Shown piece after piece: positions 45,901 to 51,800 of a stretch of DNA of 64,000 bases. Within the stretch, counting starts at the first letter, position 1, and the number at the start of each line of letters is the position of its first letter. Origin of the DNA: Flavobacterium quisquiliarum (GTDB lineage Bacteria > Bacteroidota > Bacteroidia > Flavobacteriales > Flavobacteriaceae); assembly GCF_019308285.1 (NCBI RefSeq), contig NZ_WWEM01000038.1:179426-243425 (forward strand), read 5' to 3'. The notes beneath the pieces were generated by a model that saw only the letters and a list, made by a program, of their open reading frames with translations, was not told where the DNA came from and ran no database searches. The position numbers were made by a program, and so were the translations under genes.

Positions 45901-48709
45901 GTGCATCTTTTGGTGTTACTGTAGTTTTGAAAACTGCATTTAAAATAGTAACATCAATTGAAAATGGACAAGAAGATGTTTCTGTCGTTGCCGCATTCTG
46001 CTTAACATGTACAGTATAATCATTGGTAACCAAATTATCAAATACATTTGAAGTTTGATAATCGGTTCCATTTATACTATAAGTATAACCCGTTCCTGGC
46101 TGCGGATTTGTAACTGTAATTCTACCTGGAGTATTACAAACTACATCTTTTTTATCAACCGCAATTTTTAATGGGTTTTTGAAAACACTAAAATAGAATA
46201 TGTTCTGACAGTTATTTCCATAAGATACAACTACTCTATAAGATCCCGATTTATTGGCAGTAAAAGTTGGTCCATCTGGCGCTGCTTGTGTCCAATTGGT
46301 CGCATCTTCATAGGCACAACTTGCAGGGAATCCTGTTGGAGGTACATCTGTAGTAACCTGCCATTTTACAGTAGTATCGGCTGCAGTAATTTTAGTATCA
46401 ATAAATTTTGAATCGTTTTCACCACATAAGAAAATCTTTGGGAACTCTTTTCTATCATTGGTACATAGGTAAGGTCTTCCTGTAGCTGGATCAATATTAT
46501 CTGCATAAGGACTAACAGGATTATCATTAGCACCTACAGCATAATCTGTTACAGTATAAGTCTGCAAAATACCTTTACAATCTGGATTCCCTCCAGTTTG
46601 AACAGTATATTCTCCAGCTTTTGTAACCGTAATTTGTTGAGTTGTGCCGACAGTATTTCCTGCCTTATCTTTCCAAAGATAAGTTGTATATCCATTAGCT
46701 GCTTTTAATATTGCGCTACCGCAAAGTGATACTGCTCTATGAAATAAACAATCTTCAATACCAACCAAAAAGTTAGTTGAAGTTGGATCTCCCACAATAC
46801 ATCCTGTATTGAAAGAATAACTTCCATCTCCATAAGGTTGTCCATTATTCGTTGGATTTATTGTTCCAAAATATTTGGAAGTTGCAGTATTTTTAATAAT
46901 GTTAGAACAAGCATCTACTAGTTCGTTACAATCACTAACAACTCTAACTCTAAATTTTAAAGTATAAGTAGAACCTCCTTGTTTAACGATAGCATCTGGC
47001 ACTGAAAAAACAAGTGTTCTAGTAGCGGCATCGTATGAGATATCTTGTACTCCATTATCTTTTTTAATGATATCAACAGCTCGGTCAAAAATTACATTTT
47101 GCGGCAATACATCTGTAATAGTAAAATTTTTAGCATCATCATTTCCTTCATTTCTAAATCCAATTTCATAAATCATTTCCTGACCCAATGTTACTGGCTG
47201 ACCTGCTAAATCGTATTCTTCACGAACACCAGCTGCATTTGTACGAACACCTTTTACAACTTTCGTTAATACAATTTTAGGTTCAATAACATCAACCGCA
47301 AAAGTTGTTACAAAGGCACCATATCCATCACCATCAGTTGTCAATCTTAAAGTAGCGCCCGTTTCTCCATTTGGTATAACCGCATTTTTAACTCCATTAA
47401 CATCGTTTTGAAGAGTAATATGGTCAATATCAAATCCCATATTGTTTATACTCTTAGGATTTCGATCTAAAATAGTAACTCCACCACTACTTATCGATGC
47501 ATTAAAGAAATTATTCTCTTCATTTACAGCATCTTTTAATTTAGTCCAGGTTGTTTTAGAATTTGCTTTAATACTAAAACTATCTCCATCAATATGTTTG
47601 TCTCCTTCTAATGCGGCTACTCCAATTTTTGCTTTTACTGGAAAACCAACAGGCAAAGTTTGAAAACCATTAATAGTATAAGAAACATCCTTGTCTTGTG
47701 CTCTTCCCGGATCCACCCCAGCGTAACCATCAAAAACAGAAATAAATTTACTTGGAAGACTTGGACTTTCATAAATTACAACCAAAGTCCATCCTCCAGC
47801 TCCACCACCATTTCTCTTACCTCTTGCTGCTCTAACATTAGCAACATAATATTCACCGTTCGCATCAGGTAAATCTTGTAGCAATTTTGTTACATCACTA
47901 AAACAAACGTATGGTGAATCTTTAAATGAGTCTTCTACTCTATTACCATTCTTTTTATAACCATCAAAAATTACTTCTCTAGTATTGGTTTTGCTCGCTG
48001 TTATAGTTTTATAAAGTCCATCACTATTAGGAAGTTTAAATTTAACTGTATTCCAGTCCTCTTCCCTTAAAGAACCTGTATATTTTTGATTTACATCTGT
48101 ACTTCTTTCATAAGGATAAATTGCTGACCAATACAAACCAGCAAATACAATGCTTTTACAAGAATTGTCTATGGTCAATTTCGCCATTGTAGAGTTAAAA
48201 GTATCAGGGTCATTATCTACATCTGAGTACTCTACATAGAAGTCATTATTATTTCCTGTACCATTAAAATCAAGATTAGCTTCTGCAGTTAAAGCGGCTA
48301 AATTGGTTACTGTTCCAGTATAACGAACACCATTAACAGGACTTGCAGGGCTAAAATCTGCAGGATTTTCACCTTTTCCTGTAGGATAAGGCCTTGCTCT
48401 ATTATTTACTTTATTAATAACTGTATTACCAATTAAAATAATGTCTCCTTTTACTTTTACATTTCCACCTGTAAGTCTAGGAGAGAAAGGAGTTCCTACC
48501 TGAGCATTAACATATCCGAAACATAAGAATAGTAGAAATCCAAAAATAGCTCTCCGGTTTTCTTTTACTTTAACAAATAGTGGCTGAAGCATTTGTTTTT
48601 TATCAAATGATTCCACTAGTTTTTCAAACTGTTTTTGAGTATCAGAAACAATGTTTTTGATAGAACTAAAAACAGTTTTAACTGATTTAAAAATAGTAGG
48701 TTTTTCCAT
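33932..48709 (-). CDS. sprB: SprB, giant cell-surface gliding adhesin
   Basis: SprB is the very large mobile adhesin that moves along the cell surface and pulls gliding flavobacteria forward. The 4925-residue frame is uninterrupted over 14.8 kb. Order: a long charged N-region and signal anchor (cleavage near residue 70, VNAQVG); a DUF3344-like domain (about 75-480, AGLYWSAIYPYERS); a DUF11-like domain (about 482-620); then dozens of diverged SprB repeats (patterns like CYGESNGSIDV, GGTGPFSYSIDG, FTNVPVGDYEVFVRD). A non-repeat jelly-roll-like module interrupts these at about 1340-1555. It ends in a type B gliding-motility C-terminal domain (FCMPNYFTPDGIGSNN to GHFTLYR), the T9SS export signal. 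It is shorter than the F. johnsoniae protein. It follows sprD by 132 bp. Confidence 0.96.
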   Translation of the reverse strand: MEKPTIFKSVKTVFSSIKNIVSDTQKQFEKLVESFDKKQMLQPLFVKVKENRRAIFGFLLFLCFGYVNAQVGTPFSPRLTGGNVKVKGDIILIGNTVINKVNNRARPYPTGKGENPADFSPASPVNGVRYTGTVTNLAALTAEANLDFNGTGNNNDFYVEYSDVDNDPDTFNSTMAKLTIDNSCKSIVFAGLYWSAIYPYERSTDVNQKYTGSLREEDWNTVKFKLPNSDGLYKTITASKTNTREVIFDGYKKNGNRVEDSFKDSPYVCFSDVTKLLQDLPDANGEYYVANVRAARGKRNGGGAGGWTLVVIYESPSLPSKFISVFDGYAGVDPGRAQDKDVSYTINGFQTLPVGFPVKAKIGVAALEGDKHIDGDSFSIKANSKTTWTKLKDAVNEENNFFNASISSGGVTILDRNPKSINNMGFDIDHITLQNDVNGVKNAVIPNGETGATLRLTTDGDGYGAFVTTFAVDVIEPKIVLTKVVKGVRTNAAGVREEYDLAGQPVTLGQEMIYEIGFRNEGNDDAKNFTITDVLPQNVIFDRAVDIIKKDNGVQDISYDAATRTLVFSVPDAIVKQGGSTYTLKFRVRVVSDCNELVDACSNIIKNTATSKYFGTINPTNNGQPYGDGSYSFNTGCIVGDPTSTNFLVGIEDCLFHRAVSLCGSAILKAANGYTTYLWKDKAGNTVGTTQQITVTKAGEYTVQTGGNPDCKGILQTYTVTDYAVGANDNPVSPYADNIDPATGRPYLCTNDRKEFPKIFLCGENDSKFIDTKITAADTTVKWQVTTDVPPTGFPASCAYEDATNWTQAAPDGPTFTANKSGSYRVVVSYGNNCQNIFYFSVFKNPLKIAVDKKDVVCNTPGRITVTNPQPGTGYTYSINGTDYQTSNVFDNLVTNDYTVHVKQNAATTETSSCPFSIDVTILNAVFKTTVTPKDALCEGKGSIYASADNVNGDYHFVAKDLAGNIVGDSGQKTTPNYHEFFDLAAGDYDVTVSTSDGCSETKRVTINDKKLTATADVTKTLACGDGEITIQASGGTPVPLPPGAPANTPARYYYTVNGVDYGTNPIIPFTRPLPPNGEFTIIVTDYNSCSVTVTVKAEDVPKPTVTFTPHDAKCYGESNGSIDVAISPANSGYTIEYSIDGGTNYSSVAPITNLAKGNYDIIVKYIYDGVECIEPAVRVIVDEPGTALTASAGVSELAGCDPSGNGFGKLRITNPQGGVPNYSYSFDGGASWQPENEKYVAPGTYNLYIKDSNGCTFLMEGIVLDSEPAEPSISVETPVNFNCDGSATSTVIVDNPGAENYNYKYYIDGSTTPNTNVPPNVFLNVAPGSHSIRVEYNLVTVPTFSNLLNEDFGIGYNTRSPGIAAAYCYHDLDLPSNCDDKRGTLEDNQYVVTRQIEPNNSAWYPFRDHTSNGTHPFGRFLAVNIGGAAGPNGVLYSKQINDVIPGQPVIVEAYLANLFRADFSGGVDPSFAFELVDTNGNVIAQAPAIPPTPNPTGIPSIPTILRSNKWEKREVTLNPGNNTTLIFRVRSGSTEYNGNDGAIDDIKVYQLPKSCIKEKNLTIIVPTGKAFTGTADVTKNVSCAGTGAPNDGEITITATNFDTTYGYDYTVDGGANWINVKVSPYVVTNLEAKTYDVRVRYNATTEATCTKTFTPTITAPNALLAGGVVLVAAKCSVGATIRASASEGTPAYEYELRYANGTSYRPFQSSTDFTNVPVGDYEVFVRDANKCVSAIGAPVQVVAPPAISAALDINSDFCYDATNKASVTVIVTGGTGPFSYSIDGKPAQTPSNVFNNIEPGDHRIIVTDAVGCSPIDPIDFRIERELSVDKDIKTLDCSPTTGNAVVTGTISYGYPPYTVSLVSGNATGTLVQPTTPNGTTFTYSTGIADTYIFEVTDSKGCTKRMTAVVDPITNPSLSEVSKVPVSCNGLSDGSVVLRAQNGSGGYRYSSDNITFTNTTGIFSGLSAGVHTFYVRDNKGCQGQIDVTITAPLALGGSATIDPQYNCDHGATITATATNGNGSYTFVLKRGTTIVATRTDGIFSGLTVAGNYTVDITDGKGCPLTVTAGRIDALTPPTAMTFSNTALRCPANTVDVTIQTVTGGKGTMATFQYRIVSPTASQTIFQSSPTFVGLAPGTYMFEVMDENNCKKQVSHTIDKLPEISISSNVDNTVICKGASTGTVTFTISGFGNNTPYSYVVDGVTANVQTGTTPGTGTTFDITVSNLNAGNHSIRVTNGTTNCYVERTQHVAEPVDPLALTPATVTPKTCADLGTATINVTGGWNTNYTYTITPPTGPAIVQENNNYFEGLENGVYNYTVKDLKGCEQNGTFTIILGPDVTATIAATTNLCYTNAGKAAIYVTPNTQANYTYALNGGTTQNNGTFENLEPGKYVITVRDTSTGCFIDLPEQTVATELSASTSLFAGPKCNTPNIEIRGKVSGGTQGATGNPLYTYTVTIDGNPESPATTHNVTATDGTFSYVDASGIPAGKTTPTIYVFTFTDAAGCTTTATRTLQPKTDPDITAVVQVDQVYCSADETGSFNITLDLTKGVSPFVYSVVKTDVTPNVNFGTQTTGLPRGSYMITVTDGNGCTDSMPGTISGPEPIVVTKTIVPITCDPLGGVSKGSIIINSVTGGTPNYTYHVTGYNYDKTEVSPGTTSVEFDIVDFGLYQVKITDANGCLVEYKDVLVASPPNQLDITVTYPPANCTTGGTATVAVGSAFSGNGPFYFSIYKGTVVPYPSADWIPENAPGTVGPPSTPGSKDATFYDLTPGVTYTFVVYDDATKCYYFETKASPIPTNSTLTTDALVPSNVTCKTAADGNVTFTVTSIYGTPTTVDYEVFDAFTRTPIAGSTGTATVPANGSVVITTPALNFGNYYVLVKETGTSTNAGCSVATTTFVIRESSTDLKINVSTSKNANCNPNKGVVTASGQGGTTIAADPANGITAVPYLYQIFPDNGAIGEDASDVRPLASSFIVGTHNTNTFYVEDGNYLVYVRDAYGCIQAGTVTVNRDPEPVITAVSALQCTAVEGKFGITVTLTSPGVGPYDYSLDGGDWERETATTFTIPNVSSGTHTVRVKDSNGCGNTVTGIEIYEPLQIEGSFTTIPTCRTADGTITVSVTGGFRIPTTNFEYTLVNNTTGVTSPVQFNNPVFINQAPGNYTVTVRDVNTGCTKPVTIDLAIPADPDFTLSNTAPNCTGSQGTLNNGTITVTLPTTNVEGPYQYTLTKVSPAPLGSPVTQNGKVFTGLTVGVYDVTVRSAKGCPITHQTEIFAPTPVTILLEQDEFKCTGTTFNEKTVTITPGGGAGKIPLDFADYKYSLDGTNWRDEHEFRVSDNGFAKTLTYYVKDAKGCIVSDQITIQPFPKLVSAVAAKLNPPMDCINNQQDIQVIITGGTNTPLGFTYQAYRDGAAEGGLVPVTNDRFTYGATTPGSNYHFEIFDNNTECSILSNTIEVPVFDTLEVFATAAANVDCNGNSTGAIEINVTGYAGPYTYEILRGGNPLTPPLTGTGDSTTSSSFVLPHGLAAGNDYTVHVVETAYPSCDFTTTIPVVITEPDPLTGFSVINENKNCFNTGSKVTIDLTTISGGSGGLSYAFVQDNGTPVYGPDSFAILDPATNTEWDVWVKDKNDCAIKLDVTIAEDLSPSNLSVNAFSQCPSPTGTYTFTVTATTAGGAEYSIGNGFQPTGTFTVDQPGEYFVTVRDKNGCTNAVPFRVEILEKLSVSTSISVIPTCNDANGEITLHPVGGSGNYEYSIDGTNFGSDPIFPNLAPATYTFYVRDTTTGCPAQVEETIERATTITGFALTSTPVTCATFSDGTITATMTTPSAGVNDNPKYMYSIDGGVTYQESNIFTGLAAGHYVIDVISGRGCPARDEIDVDTPLLISVPAPAVSQFNCNAGSNSNNFATITVSGVTGGSNKYANYEFIKVGTPNEVKQFSDKPTYTIYDLEGGTYIVNVYDDKGCVGTAPAQIVINPYIALDKITVNVDRAITCNNLEDITVSISSIGGTPTNLEYTVVDIDASTGALGTLYPLQRNNDGRFTGLPVANYLITVTNLDTNCSVEYIHYVNEPNTFDLKIENVQNVNCYNGSNGSIDVTIVDLLINANNPNSAGRFDYVIRDASNTIVRSGSSATAGPTTISGLSYGVYSITGILLDTPFCEATKNFTITQPAAALAVTATKKDITCIAGNNDGRIIASATGGWPGGYKYELRIGTNIITPYQDSPIFANLVEGNYTVYVTDGKCEASFSVPLVNPTPISVVIATDKTLLLCFEDKDATITVNTVTGGSGNYTFTLRGTLADGTQIVRAAQPSRTFAGLGAGTYQVTASDDWTCSNVSNTITIRQPNVVKASLAIDRTETCQITPRVVLTATGGTAPYYYSVDGITYNPTSFTSSVPIDLPRTTAKVTYTYYVRDTNGCLSVVSNGVTFDPVPAIVFETLSHTDIQCTGDVKGTITAIAKGGLGNFTYILTDVNGNPITPAPAQAYPGEFTDLPVGFYRVRAVSLDCTQPSEIIEITEPAQALTATLDVVNVTCSGFNNGKITVNAVGGTGRYVYAISPNLRQFFDSNIFENLRPGTYIVRVQDENGCYQDYEETITQPDPIEITEDLTLREEEHCSGEHDAQFAIDIIGGTMPYSYSLDNQNGPFTPGDTTQTKFVFSNLAGGTHVVYIVDANQCSQEITIDLALPVTLNPTYEVTYDCVNNAQSNMVVISIDKSNTDPTQISYALDTGAFQPSNIFIDVPAGPHYVTVRHTNGCEVSTELFDVNAVDPLSLIDVTKQTTEINTITVKASGGVAPYEYSFNGEPFSSSNTYRIYKSGIYKVIVRDKNGCEATIDVEGKFYDFCMPNYFTPDGIGSNNTIGPDCGALAYKDLTFDVYDRYGRVVGKYRVGGKWDGRYHGNELPTGDYWYVLKLNDPKDNREFVGHFTLYR

Positions 48710-48794
48710 AGTCCTTTTTATTTACCCTGTAAATTATTCTCTAAGGGGCTTTAAAGAATAATACAATTAGTACTCTAAAATATTTATAATCTTA

Positions 48795-48819
48795 GTTCTT
48801 CTTGAGTTTCAAGAAGAAC
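48795..48819 (-). promoter_or_regulatory. hairpin in the sprD-sprB intercistronic gap
   Basis: A perfect 10-bp stem, GTTCTTCTTG paired with CAAGAAGAAC around a 5-nt loop, lies 86 bp upstream of sprB. No U-run follows on the minus strand, so it is more likely an mRNA processing or stability element, or a partial attenuator, than a full terminator. Confidence 0.55.
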
Positions 48820-48841
48820 CGTTCCTCAATCTTTTTTAATA

Positions 48842-51800
48842 TTAATTCTCCACTTTTACGATGGCCATTTTGCCATTGTATGGTTTATTTCCTTTTGCTT
48901 CTAATGCTTTTGTTGCATCCTGTAAACCATCAAATTTTTCATAATAGATGTAATATTTACTTGTTGCCACATTGTAAAAGAAATTAATATCTGTACGCCC
49001 TGCTGCAACCGCTTTAGTCAAGAACTCATCTCTTTTCTCTACACTACTGTGGACAGCGACAATTAAATAATAACCGTTTTCAGAATTTTTAATATTCTTG
49101 ATAATCTGCATGTTTGACTGTTCTTCTCCAAAATCAAAATCATTAGCAGTCATTGGTGCATTACTTAATTTCGTTGTTTCCTTAATACGTTTAAGAGCAG
49201 CAACATCCTGTGCATATCTTCCTTGATCATTTTCATAAGCCGCACGTTTAATTCTACGTTTACGCTCAATTTCAGTCTCTGTTTTAATACGTTCTAAATC
49301 GGCTATTAAAGCAGCACCTTCTCTCTCCATTTGCAATTGAGCCGCTTTCAACTCGTTTATCTTATCCAGATATGCTTTATTCAACGGATCGTTTTTAGGG
49401 AACTTTTTAAGTCGGTCGTTATACAGAGCCGTTAATCTGTCAATCTCATTCTTCATGCTCTTGTTAGCATCAGCAATCTGAAGTTTTAATGCTTCTATTT
49501 GACTGTTTTCTGCTGCAACACTCTTGAATGGTTTTGGCTCTCTGTAAATTCCTCTTTCACTTAAATCATTCTCTTCTTTTAAATCATTTAAATCTTTTTG
49601 CTTATTAGCAACCGTAGCTTTAAACTGACTTAATAAATCGCTTTGAACCTTGCTTGTATTTTCAACAGACTGCGTTAAACTTTCAATTGCTTTTCCTGTA
49701 TCATCTTTCGCTTTTGCTGCAAGCGCTGCCGCTTCAGCATCGGCTTTTGCTTTTTCAGCTGCTAGCCTTGTCTGGCGTTCTTCCTCTTCTCTTAAGCGTC
49801 TTGTTTCTTCCTCTGCTTTTAACTTTTCAGTTGCTTCTGCATCTGCTTTTGCTTTTGCTGCTGCTAAAAGTCTTGCTTGCTCCGCTTGCATGTCAGCTTT
49901 CGCTTTAGCATCGGCAGCTAATTTTGCTTGAAGTGCTTCAGCATCTGCTTTCGCTTTCGCATCAGCGGCCAATTTAGCTTGGCGAGCTTCTTCATCAGCT
50001 TTTGCCTTTGCATCGGCAGCTTGTTTTGCTTTTAATGCTTCTGCATCCACTTTAGCTTTCGCATCTGCTGCCAATTTAGCCTGACGGGCTTCTTCCTCAA
50101 CTCTTGCTTTCTCTTCAGCAGCTTGTTTTGCTAGTAATGCTTCTGCGTCTGCTTTCGCTTTTGCCTCTGCCGCTAATCTTGCTTTTTCTGCTTCCGCATC
50201 GGCCTTAGCTTTCGCATCGGCTGCTTGTTTCGCTTTTAGTGCTTCTGCATCTGCCTTGGCTTTTGCATCTGCAGCCAATTTAGCTTGACGTGCCTCTTCT
50301 TCCTCTTGTAATTTTTTCGCTTCTGCTTCCGCTTTTGCTTTTGCAGTTGCTTCTGCATCGGCCTTAACTTTTGCGTCTGCTAATAATTTTGCTTGTAAAG
50401 CAACCATATCAGCTTTTGCTTTTGCCTCTTCTGCAAGTTTAGCTTCAGCATCTGCTTTTGCTTTCGCATCAGCGGCTAATTTAGCCTGACGAGCTTCTTC
50501 TTCTACCCTTGCTTTTTCGTCAGCAGCCTGTTTAATTCTCAATGCTTCTGCATCGGCTTTCGCTTTTGCTTCGGCTGCTAATCTTGCTTTTTCTGCTTCA
50601 GCATCTGCTTTTACTTTCGCATCCGCGGCTAATTTTGCCTGACGAGCTTCTTCTTCAACTCTTGCTTTTTCGTCAGCCGCTTGTTTTATTCTCAACGCTT
50701 CTGCATCGGCTTTTGCTTTTGCTTCAGCCGCTAATCTCGCTTTTTCAGCTTCTGCATCGGCCTTAGCTTTGGCTTCTGTAGCTTGTTTCACTTTTAATGC
50801 TTCTGCATCCGCCTTAGCCTTCGCATCAGCATTCAATTTCGCTTGACGTGCCTCTTCTTCTTCTTGTAATTTTTTCGCTTCTGCTTCCGCTTTTGCTTTT
50901 GCAGTTGCTTCTGCATCGGCTTTAACTCTAGCATCTGCTATTAACTTAGCCTGTAAAGCTTCCATGTCCGCTTTTGCTTTAGCATCTGCGGCTAATCTTG
51001 CCTTTTCTGCTTCTGCATCCGCTTTTGCTTTTGCGTCAGCCGCTAATCTTGCTTTCTCAGCTTCTGCGTCTGCTTTAGCTTTATTTTCTGCCTCTAATTT
51101 GGCTTTAGCTGCAGCTTCCGCATCGGCTTTAGCCTTAGCATCTGCAACTAATTTAGCTTGAAGTGCCTCTGCATCTGCTTTAGCTTTGGCTTCTGCTGCT
51201 AATTGTGCCTGACGAGCTTCTTCAGCTTGTTTTACCTTTAATGCTTCAGCATCAGATTTTGCTTTTGCTTCAGCTGCTATCAATGCTTGTCTTGCCTCTT
51301 CATCCGCTTTTGCTTTTGCTTCGGCTGCCAATCTTTCTTTTAATGCCGCATCTTCAGCAGCTTTTGCTTTCGCATCAGCAGCTAGTTTTGCTTTATTCGC
51401 AGCATCTATAGAAGATTTTGTTTTAGCTTCTGCAGCTGCCTTCGCTTTTGCTTCTGCTGCTAATCTTGCCTGTAATGCATCTGAATCTGCTTTTGCTTTT
51501 GCATCGGCTGCAATAATAGATTGTAAATCTGCTGCCTCAGCTTTTGCTTTTGCATCGGCTTTACGTTTTGCTTCTGTAGTCTCCGCTTTTGCTTGATTAT
51601 CTGCTATTAATTTTTGTCTTGCCGCTTCTGCATCGGCTTTTGCTTTTTCAGCCGCCGCCAATCTTGCTTGTCTTGCTGCTTCTGCATCCGCTTTTAGTTT
51701 CTCAGCAGCAGCTAATCTTGCCTTCGCAGCAGCTTCAGAATTTGCTCTTGCTCTTTCAACCGCAAGCTGTGCGGCTGTTTTTTGCTGCGTTGGCGTTGCC

